Below, one piece after another: positions 16,833-25,396 of a DNA stretch of 64,000 nt. A model generated the notes under the pieces. It searched no databases. It was given only the letters and a program-made list of their open reading frames with translations, and was not told the DNA's origin. Location of the stretch: positions 124,001-188,000 of the forward strand of contig NZ_LZJZ01000020.1 in NCBI RefSeq assembly GCF_001667585.1. The letters are read 5' to 3'. Position 1 is the stretch's first letter. Every line of letters starts with the position of its first letter. Position numbers and translations under genes: made by a program. This stretch comes from Mycobacterium sp. E2733 (GTDB taxonomy: Bacteria; Actinomycetota; Actinomycetes; Mycobacteriales; Mycobacteriaceae).

Positions 16833-17738
16833 CTATCCAGCAGGGAGCGACCGGCTGGGAGGGCGGCCGGCCACGGTCACGCCGGCCGCCTTCTCGAGCG
16901 GTTTGATCACCGTCGTGAAGTCCGAATCGGGGCCCTGGTCATCGGCGGTCGTCTCCCAGAGTCGGGCGATCGTTGCGGCGACGTCCGTTGGTGCGCCAAG
17001 CGCTTCCGCTTCCTCGAGGTAAAGGAGTACGTCCTTGACCATCAGGCCGGTCGCGAAGCCGTAGTCGAAAGTCCGGGGGAGGATCGAGCGGGGAAATTTG
17101 TCCCGGCTCGCGCTTGTCGCGCCCGAGCCGGCGTTGAGCACCTCGATCATCACAGTCGGGTCGAGACCGGCCTTGACGCCCATCACGACGACCTCGGCGG
17201 TCGCGGCCAGGACGTTGGCGGCCATGATGTTGTTGGCGAGCTTCATCGTCTGCGCCGACCCCGGTTTGTCTCCGATGTAGATGGGCCGGCCGATCGCCTC
17301 GAGCGCGGTGCGGATGGCGTCGAACTCGTCGCGTGGGCCCGAGACCATGATCGCGAGTGTGCCCTTCTCGGCTCCGCTCGCGCCGCCGCTGACCGGGCTG
17401 TCGATCGTCACGATGCCCCGCTCGGCGAGTCGGTCATGGATCTGCCTTGCCGTGCGGCTCCCGACGGTGGACAGGTCGACGTAGCGCTTGATCCTCGCCC
17501 CCTCGATCACGCCGGCTGCCACCTCGAGCGAGGCGATCGGCGTCGGAAGGCTGGCCATGACGGTCTCGGTACGGTCGGCGACCTCTCGGGCCGACGCCGC
17601 GGGGCGCGCTCCCAGGGTGACGATGCGCTCGAGCGCCGCGGCGCGCGTGTCGAAGGCGACGACATCATGGCTTTTCTCAATCAAGCGGCGCGCTACGGGA
17701 AAACCCATGTTCCCCAGCCCGATGAATCCGACCTCCAT
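16833..17738 (-). CDS. NAD(P)-dependent 3-hydroxyisobutyrate-dehydrogenase-like protein
   Basis: A 301-residue beta-hydroxyacid dehydrogenase with GFIGLGNMGFPVA, substrate loop DSPVSGGASGAEKGTL, and catalytic lysine region GSAQTMKLANN. It is closer to canonical family members than the tandem pair at 3,508/4,305. It follows the decarboxylase-like gene by 8 bp and is probably co-transcribed with it. The product would be a keto or semialdehyde acid; the substrate is not identifiable. Confidence 0.92.
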   Translation of the reverse strand: MEVGFIGLGNMGFPVARRLIEKSHDVVAFDTRAAALERIVTLGARPAASAREVADRTETVMASLPTPIASLEVAAGVIEGARIKRYVDLSTVGSRTARQIHDRLAERGIVTIDSPVSGGASGAEKGTLAIMVSGPRDEFDAIRTALEAIGRPIYIGDKPGSAQTMKLANNIMAANVLAATAEVVVMGVKAGLDPTVMIEVLNAGSGATSASRDKFPRSILPRTFDYGFATGLMVKDVLLYLEEAEALGAPTDVAATIARLWETTADDQGPDSDFTTVIKPLEKAAGVTVAGRPPSRSLPAG

Positions 17739-17746
17739 GCCGGGCC

Positions 17747-18127
17747 CTAGCCCTCATCCACTTCGGCGAAGGCCTCGCGGGCGATGCGGAAGCTGTCGAC
17801 CGCGGCCGGCACGCCCGCGTAGATGGCCACCTGCAGGAAGATCTCGCGGATCTCGTCGCGGGTGACGCCATTTGTCAGCGCGGCCTTGACGTGCGTGCGT
17901 AATTCGTTGGGCCGGTTCAACACCGATATCATCGCCAGGTTGAGCATGCTGCGCGTTTTCCGGGGCACCTCCTCGCGCCCCCACAACGCGCCCCAGCAGT
18001 ATTCGGTGACGAGATCCTGCAGCGGTCGGGTGAAGTCGTCCGCGTCGGCCACGGCGCGGTCGACATACTCCTCGCCGAGCACCTCGGAGCGGATGTGCAG
18101 CCCCCGCTGGTAGGTTTCGCGATCCAA
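17747..18127 (-). CDS. Carboxymuconolactone decarboxylase family protein
   Basis: A 126-residue CMD/AhpD-fold protein similar in layout to PcaC (gamma-carboxymuconolactone decarboxylase), with LQDLVTEYCWGALWGR, LNLAMISVLNRPNELRTH and EIREIFLQVAIYAGVPAA. It starts at TTG 18,127, chosen because GAAGGAGAAG lies at good spacing and the family N-terminus begins there. The longer open frame upstream is rich in Arg/Pro and unconvincing. No CXXC is present, so it is decarboxylase-like rather than peroxidase-like. It leads a two-gene operon with the dehydrogenase. Confidence 0.87.
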   Translation of the reverse strand: MDRETYQRGLHIRSEVLGEEYVDRAVADADDFTRPLQDLVTEYCWGALWGREEVPRKTRSMLNLAMISVLNRPNELRTHVKAALTNGVTRDEIREIFLQVAIYAGVPAAVDSFRIAREAFAEVDEG

Positions 18128-18325
18128 TGGTCTTCTCCTTCGTCGGGGAGGCGTTGGCGCCTGCAATCGCCCTGAGCGCAGTCTCGCATTGAGACTCCTC
18201 CGCTCGGTCTGCGGTCGAGGGTCGACGAACGATCTGAGATCGTCCGCGGGCGCAGCCTTGACGCAAAGCCGGAATTCCTCAGGACCGAGTGGGCCTGTAC
18301 CGCAACGCATTGCAATGCAGAAGCC

Positions 18326-18445
18326 ATGATCGGAGCAAGTCGCGACGTCTGGGAAGTGATGTCGACCGCGCGTACGATCCGGCGCTTAACCGACGAGCCG
18401 GTCGACGATGCGACCCTGGCGCGGCACCTGGTGCCAAGCGTCTAA
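18326..18445 (+). pseudogene. Nitroreductase-family N-terminal remnant
   Basis: A 39-codon frame starting at ATG 18,326 contains DVWEVMSTARTIRR followed by LTDEPVDDATLARHL. This is the characteristic opening of mycobacterial nitroreductase-family flavoproteins. It then hits TAA, and no continuation is seen in any frame before the acyl-CoA dehydrogenase. The rest of the gene has been deleted, so it is a decayed 5' fragment. It occupies part of the otherwise gene-free 18,128-18,562 stretch. Confidence 0.6.
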
Positions 18446-18495
18446 CCGAATCCGGGAGGCACCGCGTCCGTTCGATGACCTCATAACCGCTTTGC

Positions 18496-18534
18496 GAGAT
18501 TATTACTTCCGCGTGCGAGAATGATATTCTCGCA
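18496..18534. promoter_or_regulatory. Perfect inverted repeat (operator) with tandem weaker copy
   Basis: The 15-bp core GAGAATGATATTCTC at 18,517-18,531 is extended by TGC and GCA to a 9-bp-arm perfect inverted repeat (18,514-18,534). A weaker copy, GAGATTATTACTTCC, begins at 18,496, exactly 21 bp upstream, matching about 9 of 15. The strong copy lies about 30 bp before the acyl-CoA dehydrogenase start, a typical repressor position. It is the best version of a motif repeated across the window. Confidence 0.65.
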
Positions 18535-18562
18535 GCGTCGGTGATGACAGGAGGCGGCCTTC

Positions 18563-19561
18563 ATGCTGTTGGAGTTCGATGCCGATCAGCGGCTGTGGCA
18601 GAAGACCGTTCGCGACGCCGTCGCCAAACAGTGCCCGCCCTCGCTGGTGCGCAGCGTGGCGGAGGATGGCGTTGACCCCAGCCCCCTATGGAAGTCCTAC
18701 GTCGACCAGGGCTGGACCGAGCTGAACGACCCCGAAAGCGCCGTCGAGCTGGCCATCGTGCTCGAGGAGCTGGGGCGCGCGACCGACCCCACCCCGTTCC
18801 TGGCCACGATGACCCAGTTCGCGCCGTTGGCCGCCGAGCACTTCGACCCGCACGAGGCGGGTACCGCCGTGTACACCGGGGTGGCGGCACACCGGGATGC
18901 CGAGGGTTGGGTGCTGGACGGTACGGCCCGCCACGTGCTCGACGGTGATCGCGTCGACCGTCTGGCGGTGGTGACCGACGCCGGGGTGTTCATCACAGGG
19001 GCGAACCAGGTGTCGGCCCGCCGCGCCGCCGTCTTCGACCCCGTCTTGCATGTCGCCGACCTGTCGTTCAGCGAAGTCCGGGTGCCCGACAGCGCACGGC
19101 TCGCGGTCGACTCCGAACGCGCGCACCACCTGGCGCTGACGGGCATGGCGATCGCCATGGTCGGTGCCTGCCAGCGCATCCTCGATCTGGTGCTCGAACA
19201 CGTCCGGAGCCGTCAGCAATTCGGGGTGCCGATCGGCTCGTTCCAGGCGGTCCAGCACAAGGCCGCGGACATGCACGTCGCGGTGGAACGCGCCCGTGCC
19301 CTGGCATACTTCGCGGCGCTGACCATCGCGGCCGACGATCCCCGCCGCCGGCTTGCGGCGGCGATGGCCAAGGCGTCGGCGGGAGAGTGCCAGTCCCTGG
19401 TGTTCCGGCATGGTCTACAGCTCCACGGCGCAATGGGATTCACGTGGGAGAACGATCTGCAGTTCGCACTGAAACGAGCCAAAGCGGGTGAGTTGATGCT
19501 CGGCGGCGCCGCAGAGCACCGGGCGCGGATCGCGGAGGAATACCGTGCAGCTGACTTTTGA
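18563..19561 (+). CDS. Acyl-CoA dehydrogenase, short subunit (FadE family)
   Basis: A 332-residue acyl-CoA dehydrogenase-like protein, shorter than the usual 380-400. It retains RSRQQFGVPIGSFQAVQHKAAD (FAD-binding region) and LQLHGAMGFTWE, but its N-terminal half is reduced. It overlaps the next acyl-CoA dehydrogenase by 17 bp. In mycobacterial steroid degradation such split pairs form alpha2beta2 enzymes with one active site per dimer, and this pair fits that type. The start ATG follows AGGAGGCGG. It probably introduces a double bond into a bulky acyl-CoA. Confidence 0.93.
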   Translation: MLLEFDADQRLWQKTVRDAVAKQCPPSLVRSVAEDGVDPSPLWKSYVDQGWTELNDPESAVELAIVLEELGRATDPTPFLATMTQFAPLAAEHFDPHEAGTAVYTGVAAHRDAEGWVLDGTARHVLDGDRVDRLAVVTDAGVFITGANQVSARRAAVFDPVLHVADLSFSEVRVPDSARLAVDSERAHHLALTGMAIAMVGACQRILDLVLEHVRSRQQFGVPIGSFQAVQHKAADMHVAVERARALAYFAALTIAADDPRRRLAAAMAKASAGECQSLVFRHGLQLHGAMGFTWENDLQFALKRAKAGELMLGGAAEHRARIAEEYRAADF

Positions 19562-20720
19562 CTCCGACGTCGAGGAGTTCCGGGCTGAGTTCGCGGCCTT
19601 CCTCGACGAGAACCTGCCTCCCGCAACAGAAACGCTCGAGCGACCTCGGTCGGTCTCGCACATGCCGCAGTGGGCCCGCGACTGGCAGCGGCTGCTGTTC
19701 GACAACGGCTGGCTGCTGCCGAGCCAGCCACCGGAATTCGGTGGCCGCAACGCGACGGTCATTCAGCAGTTCGTCTATCTCGAAGAACTCAGCCGCCGTC
19801 GGATCTACCACAGCTTCAACCCGCAGGGCGTGAACATCGTCGGGGCTTCGTTGTTGTCGTTCGGCAGCGATGGACAGAAGCAGCGTTGGGCGGTGCCGAT
19901 CCTGCGGGCCGAGATCACCGCGTCACTGGGGATGAGTGAACCCAGCGCCGGCTCCGACCTGGCGTCGTTGCGCACTCGCGCGGTCCTCGACGGCGATCAC
20001 TTCGTGGTCAACGGTCAGAAGGTGTGGACCTCGGGCGCCCACGACGCCGACGTCTTGCTGACGTTTGTGCGCACCAATCCGGATGCGCCGAAGCACAAGG
20101 GAATCAGCGCGCTGATCATCCCGACCGACACCCCGGGTCTGGTGCGCCGGCCTTTCCCGTCGATCTGCGGTGCCGATGATCTGGATTTCAATGAGGTGTT
20201 CTTCACCGACGTCCGGGTGCCCGCGGAGAACCTGGTCGGCGAGCTCGACCAGGGCTGGCGGGTCGCCAACGGATCGCTCGGGCACGAACGCACGATGATG
20301 TGGCTGGGCTTCGCCGATCGGCTCGAGAACATGATCGACGACTTCCACCCCAGCACCGAGGTGGAGCGCGACCAGTACGCCAGCACGATCATGGACAAGC
20401 AGGCGCTGCGCCTACTGGGTTCGGTGGCTCTGGCCCGCGCCGCGCGCGGCGAAGATGACGTGGCCGCGATCTCGGTGCTCAAGCTGCTCGGGTCCGAGGC
20501 CGAGTTGCGTGGCATGGAACTGGCACTGACATCGGCCGGACCCGACGGGCTCATTCACCCGGGCCTCACCGGGCCGTACGCGCACATGAACCTCGACCAC
20601 TATTTCGCCAGCTGGTTCGAGCGTTACGCCCGCAGTTTCTCCGGGACGATCGCCGGGGGCACCTCGGAGATCCAGCGCAACATCATTGCCCAACGGGTGC
20701 TCGGCCTGCCGCGGGGATGA
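19545..20720 (+). CDS. Acyl-CoA dehydrogenase, long subunit (FadE family)
   Basis: A 391-residue acyl-CoA dehydrogenase with GMSEPSAGSDLASL (substrate/FAD contact), NGQKVWTSGAHDAD and the C-terminal GGTSEIQRNIIAQRVLGLPRG. It starts at GTG 19,545 inside the previous gene. Together with it, it probably forms a heterotetrameric FAD enzyme that oxidises a branched or ring-bearing acyl-CoA. Convergent Mas genes follow after 22 bp. Confidence 0.94.
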   Translation: MQLTFDSDVEEFRAEFAAFLDENLPPATETLERPRSVSHMPQWARDWQRLLFDNGWLLPSQPPEFGGRNATVIQQFVYLEELSRRRIYHSFNPQGVNIVGASLLSFGSDGQKQRWAVPILRAEITASLGMSEPSAGSDLASLRTRAVLDGDHFVVNGQKVWTSGAHDADVLLTFVRTNPDAPKHKGISALIIPTDTPGLVRRPFPSICGADDLDFNEVFFTDVRVPAENLVGELDQGWRVANGSLGHERTMMWLGFADRLENMIDDFHPSTEVERDQYASTIMDKQALRLLGSVALARAARGEDDVAAISVLKLLGSEAELRGMELALTSAGPDGLIHPGLTGPYAHMNLDHYFASWFERYARSFSGTIAGGTSEIQRNIIAQRVLGLPRG

Positions 20721-20742
20721 GTTCGCTTGGCCTGCAGCCTCG

Positions 20743-21303
20743 CTAGACCGGGTCGAACTTGGTGATCAGCCAACTGCCGTCGACTCGGGCCAAACTCACC
20801 AGCACGCTGCTGGAAGCCATCGCGGGTTCGGGATTGTCCTTGCTCGTGGTGCTCTGGTCGACCAACACCAGCACGACGGCCGAATTCGGATGCAATTCGG
20901 AGACCGCTGCCCCCAACACCCGAGCGCTGGTTTTCAGTGACTTCTGCTTGGCCGCCGGAGCCACAATCTGTTCGGTGAACTGGTTGTAATACGACAGGAA
21001 GTCACCGGATAGGTGGGACTTGGCGGCGGCGAAGTCTTTGTCGAGCGAGTCGGGCGAGTAGGACAGCAACGCGACCGTTCCGTCGGACGCCGAATTGACG
21101 ACCGCGCTCGCGACGCCGGGGTCGGTTTGCTTATCGGGCCGGTACTCCTTGAAGTACAGCCACGTAGCCGTAGCACCGGAGATGAGCAGGAGCAAAATCA
21201 GAACGGCGGGAACGACTTTCACCCTACGACGCGCGCGCGCATCGCGTTTGGCCGGTTCAGAAGTGGTGTCGGCATCGCCAACGCGGCGGTCGGCCTCGGT
21301 CAT
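20743..21303 (-). CDS. Mce-associated membrane protein (Mas), short type
   Basis: A 186-residue single-pass protein: charged N-terminus, one transmembrane helix ([21 protein letters not shown], about 30-50), then an extracytoplasmic domain with [12 protein letters not shown] and [15 protein letters not shown]. This is the Mce-associated family thought to stabilise or assist Mce complexes. It is clearly paralogous to 38,774-39,412 (same [20 protein letters not shown] blocks). It overlaps the upstream Mas gene by 4 bp. Confidence 0.9.
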   Translation of the reverse strand: MTEADRRVGDADTTSEPAKRDARARRRVKVVPAVLILLLLISGATATWLYFKEYRPDKQTDPGVASAVVNSASDGTVALLSYSPDSLDKDFAAAKSHLSGDFLSYYNQFTEQIVAPAAKQKSLKTSARVLGAAVSELHPNSAVVLVLVDQSTTSKDNPEPAMASSSVLVSLARVDGSWLITKFDPV

Positions 21304-22160
21304 GGAACGAACTCCAGTTTGGACATCTTGTATTGCCCGCCATCATCCGTCACGGTCACCTTGAGCCGCCAATTGCGTGGTTCGTCTTTGGCGCCCGCGG
21401 CGTTGCTGATCCGCGATGAGGCCGCGACAAGCACCAGCGCGGAATTTCCATCGATGGATTGCACGGCCGCCGCATTCACGGTTCCCTGGGTGACCACTTT
21501 GGACTGCTCGACGACGGTGGTGAAATCCTTTGCGCGCTGCTGGAAGTCGTCCCTGAACTGACCGGTCGAGCTGTCGATCACCCGCTGGACGTCCTCCTTG
21601 GCCCGATTGAAGTCCATCGAGAACATGTTGACGACGCCCTGTCTGGCCCCGGCGATGAAGTTGGCGGTGCGCTGGTTGCGCTCGGTGGTTTCGTGGCGTT
21701 CCCACATCATGTATCCGCTGGCCGCGACGAAGGCGCAGATGAGAACGATGACGGCCGCTTTCCACGTCACGGACAACGATGGCAGCCGCACGCGTCGGCG
21801 CGAGCGGGCCGGCTCCGATTCCGACTCCGCGTCTTCGCGGGCTTCGTCGGAGCCTTCTTCCACGGTCTCCGATTCGTCGGCTGCTTCGACGGTGTCGGTG
21901 ACGTCTTCTTCGGTCGCCGCTTCGGCGGTGTCGGTCGTGGCCTCGTCGGCGTCGTGGGCTTCCGCGGTGGTCGTCGCCGCGGCCTCTTCCTCAGCTTGGG
22001 CCTGCGCCGCACGCCGGAGCCGGGCCGCGCGAGCGCGGGCGCGCGCCGCGGCGGCCAGCGCTTCGGCCTCGGCCGCTTCGGCTTCGGCCTCCTCGAGCAA
22101 CGCCATCGCATCGGCTTTCGATATGGCCGAATCTTGCGCCGGTTCCTTCGCCTCAGCCAT
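21300..22160 (-). CDS. Mce-associated membrane protein (Mas), long Ala/Glu-rich type
   Basis: A 286-residue protein. Residues 1-115 are very rich in Ala, Glu, Thr and Arg, with a likely coiled coil ([14 protein letters not shown]). They are followed by an acidic low-complexity run, a transmembrane helix ([19 protein letters not shown], about 135-153), and an outer domain containing [10 protein letters not shown] and [10 protein letters not shown]. It is paralogous to 39,409-40,230. It is co-translated with the short Mas gene and probably couples cytoplasm and envelope in the Mce system. Confidence 0.88.
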   Translation of the reverse strand: MAEAKEPAQDSAISKADAMALLEEAEAEAAEAEALAAAARARARAARLRRAAQAQAEEEAAATTTAEAHDADEATTDTAEAATEEDVTDTVEAADESETVEEGSDEAREDAESESEPARSRRRVRLPSLSVTWKAAVIVLICAFVAASGYMMWERHETTERNQRTANFIAGARQGVVNMFSMDFNRAKEDVQRVIDSSTGQFRDDFQQRAKDFTTVVEQSKVVTQGTVNAAAVQSIDGNSALVLVAASSRISNAAGAKDEPRNWRLKVTVTDDGGQYKMSKLEFVP

Positions 22161-22183
22161 CGTGCTTACTGCCTCTCACGCGG

Positions 22184-22615
22184 CTACCATCGCACGAGCG
22201 TGAACGGCCAACTGGCGGTGCCCCCCGGTCCGCCGCCGCAACCCGTGTCGAACGTCGAGTCGACCTGACCCGCCAGCGTCACCGCATCCCACGAGTAAAC
22301 GTCATGCGAGGGAAAGAACTGGACCACGCAACGCACGCCGTCGGGCACATCAACCGCCATGGTGTAGCGGCCGTTCGAAAGGTGAGCATCTGACTTCCAG
22401 AAGGCCGCTTGCCCGTTGGGCTGCGGAATCGCTTGGACTGTTAGGCATTCCGGCCCTTCATCATATCTGCACGGTCGAATCGCGAAAATCCAGCTGTGGC
22501 CGGGATCCCGGCTCGTGTCCAACCGGTAGTTGCCGACCTGCATGTCCGCCTGGGCGGTCGGCGTAAGCGTCAGCGCGGCCGTGGCGAGCACAAGGCTCAC
22601 TGCGAAAGTCTTCAC
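22184..22615 (-). CDS. Secreted protein of unknown function
   Basis: A 143-residue exported protein with a clear signal peptide (MKTFAVSLVLATAALTLTPT ending AQAD). The mature domain has four to five cysteines (RPC, PEC, VRC, TGC) suggesting disulphides, and ends in WPFTLVRW. It lies 23 bp before the Mas pair and on the same strand. The layout secreted protein plus Mas pair is repeated after the mce operon (38,127-40,230), so it may take part in Mce-linked transport. Confidence 0.85.
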   Translation of the reverse strand: MKTFAVSLVLATAALTLTPTAQADMQVGNYRLDTSRDPGHSWIFAIRPCRYDEGPECLTVQAIPQPNGQAAFWKSDAHLSNGRYTMAVDVPDGVRCVVQFFPSHDVYSWDAVTLAGQVDSTFDTGCGGGPGGTASWPFTLVRW

Positions 22616-22750
22616 CGATGCGTCTCCCGTCTCTGCGCGCGCGCCTGGCCTGAATATAGAGCGCGGCCTCGCTGAACAGGCGTACTCGGAAAAATTGGAG
22701 CGGTCAATGGCCGGCTTTCTCCTGCGTTGCGACGCTGGACCGCGAGCGGC

Positions 22751-24115
22751 TCAGTCGATGACGGCGGCTTCCTTGCGTTCGGTGATCGGTCTGGCGAGTT
22801 CTTGCTCGTCACAAATGCGCTGCAGTTTCTCCAGCGTCTCGTCCAGGCCGGCGCCGATCTTTCGGCCGGGGGTGAACGTGGCCGGCAACTTGCGCATGCC
22901 CTGGATGACGCCGATCGTCTCGTAGTGGACGGTGCCCTCGGGGTCGCACCGATAGTCGGGCATCCGATCGAGCACCGCGGTGAGCATGGATTTGAACACG
23001 GTGCGCGCCACATTCGAGCCGGCGCACCGATGGATGCCCAGCCCGAAGCTGAAGTGGCGGTTGCCTTTACGGTCCAGCACGATGTCGTCCGGGTCGTGGA
23101 ACACCGCTGGATCGCGGTTGGCCATCGCCCACGAGATCCACAGCCGCTCGCCCTCCTTGAACTGCGTGCCGTCGAGTTCGACATCATCGGAGAATGTCCG
23201 GCCGTCGCCGGGCGCGGGGGTGAAGTAGCGCAGGAATTCCTCGGTGGCGGGGTCGAGCAGCGTTTTGCGCTCGTTGCTGAGCAGTTGCCGCTGCTCGGGA
23301 TGCTCGGAAAGCCACTCCAACGAGTGGGCGGTCAGGGCTGTCGTGGTGTCGAACCCGCCGCCGATGACCAGGCCGAGGTTGCCCAGAATTTCCAGGTCCG
23401 GCGCGGGCTCCCCGTCAATGCGCATCTGCAGCAGGGCATTCACTATGCCCGGCCGCGGATTCTCGCGGATCTCGAGCATGTTGTTCACCATGTCGAGGCC
23501 CATCTGCTTGTGCATTTCGGTGACACGCTCGATGTCGGGGGAGTGTTCGGGCGTGTACACCGCGGCGTGAACCGGCTCGCTGTACATGTTCCACTTCTTC
23601 AGCGGTATGCCCATCATCGCCAACGTCAGGACGGCCGGCACGATGTTGGCCAGGTCGTCGACGAAATCTATGCTTCCCCCCTCGATCTTTTCGTCGAGGC
23701 AGGCGCGCGTCACGTCGTCGATGAACGGCTCCCAGCGCTTGACCGCCGCCGGCGACAGGTAGGGATTGAGCACGGTGCGATAGGTGCGGTGCTCGGGGTC
23801 GTCCATCTCCAGGATGCCGCCGCGCACCGCGCTGATCCGGCTGGCGGTGGGGATCGAAATGCCTTTGTAGCCACGGCGTTCGCCATTGATGTCATGATCG
23901 TTGGAGACGGCCGGGCAGCGGGCCAGTTCGAAGACCTCGTGGCTGCCCGCCGCGACCCAATGCCCGCCGTAGGTGTCACTCCACGCCATCGGGCACTTGG
24001 CGTGCATCTCCTTGGTGATCGAATTGAACTGCGACCGGTACTCCGGGGAATGCCGATCGAAGTGGTACCGGTTCTTTTTGCGGTCGCTGTCGCTGACGAC
24101 GTCGTCGACACTCAA
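22751..24115 (-). CDS. Cytochrome P450
   Basis: A 454-residue P450, longer than the others here. It has I-helix GGGFDTTT (classic acid-Thr pair), K-helix EEFLRYFTP and haem loop FGLGIHRCAG with Cys about 364. A C-terminal extension of about 35 residues is rich in charged residues. The start is TTG 24,115 after AGGGAG. It is preceded by its ferredoxin (47 bp gap) and an SDR on the same strand. It is from a different P450 group than the other three. Confidence 0.94.
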   Translation of the reverse strand: MSVDDVVSDSDRKKNRYHFDRHSPEYRSQFNSITKEMHAKCPMAWSDTYGGHWVAAGSHEVFELARCPAVSNDHDINGERRGYKGISIPTASRISAVRGGILEMDDPEHRTYRTVLNPYLSPAAVKRWEPFIDDVTRACLDEKIEGGSIDFVDDLANIVPAVLTLAMMGIPLKKWNMYSEPVHAAVYTPEHSPDIERVTEMHKQMGLDMVNNMLEIRENPRPGIVNALLQMRIDGEPAPDLEILGNLGLVIGGGFDTTTALTAHSLEWLSEHPEQRQLLSNERKTLLDPATEEFLRYFTPAPGDGRTFSDDVELDGTQFKEGERLWISWAMANRDPAVFHDPDDIVLDRKGNRHFSFGLGIHRCAGSNVARTVFKSMLTAVLDRMPDYRCDPEGTVHYETIGVIQGMRKLPATFTPGRKIGAGLDETLEKLQRICDEQELARPITERKEAAVID

Positions 24116-24162
24116 AGCTCTGTCTCCCTATGTATTTCGTCCGTCAGTACCCGATGCCGGGC

Positions 24163-24363
24163 TCAGGCGTCGTCGGTGATGACGATGGCCTGTTCCGGGC
24201 AGGATTGGGCGGCTTCACGCACCTGGTCCTGTCGGTCTGGGGGCACCACTTCATCGATCGCAGAAGAACTGCCGTCGATGTCGCTGAGCTGAAACGACTC
24301 CGGCGCGATCATCGCGCACAGGGTGTGGCCCTGGCATCGTTCTGAATCCACCCGAACCTTCAC
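24163..24363 (-). CDS. [3Fe-4S]-type ferredoxin (His variant)
   Basis: A 66-residue ferredoxin with CQGHTLC (Cys10, His13, Cys16) and SCPEQAI near residue 55. It starts at GTG 24,363, chosen because GAGGAGAC lies just upstream and the reading frame beyond it has no protein character. It sits between the SDR and the P450 at 22,751 and is the natural electron donor for that P450. Confidence 0.92.
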   Translation of the reverse strand: MKVRVDSERCQGHTLCAMIAPESFQLSDIDGSSSAIDEVVPPDRQDQVREAAQSCPEQAIVITDDA

Positions 24364-24415
24364 GGGCTGTCTCCTCTCACCTGATCTGGTTGCCGGGCAC
24401 CTGACGAATCGCCAC

Positions 24416-25117
24416 TCAGGTGTTGCGACCGCCGTTGACGCCCAAGAGTTGACCGGTGATGTAGCCGGCTTCGTCGGACACCAGAAAAGCGCATGCCGCC
24501 GCGATGTCTTCCGGCCTACCCATCCGGCGCACCGGGGTCCGCGCGATGGTCTCGTCAATGTCCCCCAGGAATCCGTTCTTCGCCGCGGCGCGCAGCATCG
24601 GGGTGTCGATGAACCCCGGCGGCACGGCGTTGACCGTGATGCCGCTTGGGCCGTACTCGAGCGCCAGCGACTTGGTGAGCCCGTTGACCGCGGACTTGGC
24701 CGCCACGTAATGGCTCATGTACGGCGCGCCGGAATGCGTGCTCGACGAAGAGATATTGACGATGCGGCCCCACTTCGCCTCGAGCATGTCGGGCAAGACC
24801 GCCTGAATGGTGTGGAAGACGCCGTTGAGGTTGACGTCGATCACCCGCTGCCAGTCCTCGAACGTGATGTTGTTGAAGCGCTTGAATCCGTCCAGCCCCG
24901 CGGCGTTGACGAGGACGGTGACCGGCCCCAGCTTCGCGCGGATCCCCGCGAGGGCGGCGTCCACTTGCGACCGGTCGGTGACGTCCGCGGTGAAGGAACG
25001 GTCGTTCTCCGACGGCCGGAGGTCGATCGTCGCGACGTCGAGACCGTCGGCGCGCAGCCGTTGCGCGACGGCAAGACCGATGCCGGATCCGCCACCGGTG
25101 ACCACCGCAGTCTTCAC
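24416..25117 (-). CDS. Short-chain dehydrogenase/reductase
   Basis: A 233-residue classical SDR. TGGGSGIG binds the cofactor, NAAG is the central strand motif, the active site is the serine-rich NISSSSTHSG with YVAAK (Tyr-X3-Lys), and the end reads GYITGQLLGVNGG. Asp in TIDLRPS suggests NAD preference. It starts the operon SDR-ferredoxin-P450. The divergent aldehyde dehydrogenase is 279 bp away, and two GAGAAT-type sites lie in the shared promoter region. Confidence 0.93.
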   Translation of the reverse strand: MKTAVVTGGGSGIGLAVAQRLRADGLDVATIDLRPSENDRSFTADVTDRSQVDAALAGIRAKLGPVTVLVNAAGLDGFKRFNNITFEDWQRVIDVNLNGVFHTIQAVLPDMLEAKWGRIVNISSSSTHSGAPYMSHYVAAKSAVNGLTKSLALEYGPSGITVNAVPPGFIDTPMLRAAAKNGFLGDIDETIARTPVRRMGRPEDIAAACAFLVSDEAGYITGQLLGVNGGRNT

Positions 25118-25177
25118 GTTGAGGCCTTTACTCCAAAGGTGACCGTCTCAGTCACAAAGAATCGCGCTTACGATTAT

Positions 25178-25192
25178 GAGAACCCTACTCTC
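25178..25192. promoter_or_regulatory. GAGA-N7-TCTC site upstream of the SDR operon
   Basis: GAGAACCCTACTCTC has a flanking T on the left and A on the right extending the arms (TGAGA...TCTCA). It lies 61 bp upstream of the SDR start at 25,117. The spacing is identical to the other copies of this motif in the window. Confidence 0.5.
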
Positions 25193-25353
25193 ACGCCGGA
25201 GTGTGTTGCAACACACCTCGGAAACCCTGTTCGGCCTGCGTCAAACTACTCGGCGCCGCAGCTTTCGGTGTTCGCAGCCCTGGTCAGCGGGCCCCTTCCG
25301 TTCCTGAGAGTTTCTTGAATTATCGAGAGCCGAATGTAAGATTCGCCGGGGAA

Positions 25354-25368
25354 GAGAATGAAATTATC
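25354..25368. promoter_or_regulatory. GAGAAT-type operator-like site upstream of aldehyde dehydrogenase
   Basis: GAGAATGAAATTATC matches 13 of 15 bases of the perfect site at 18,517 by eye, differing only at one central base and one right-arm base. It ends 28 bp before the aldehyde dehydrogenase ATG, the same distance as the strong copies before the P450 and the acyl-CoA dehydrogenase. Confidence 0.55.
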
Positions 25369-25396
25369 GTGACCGTCACCACTTAGGGAGTACGGA

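Noticed and set aside
18128..18310. N-terminal extension of the carboxymuconolactone-decarboxylase-like protein
   Set aside because: The extra 61 codons are low-complexity Arg/Pro; TTG 18,127 with GAAGGAGAAG fits the family start.
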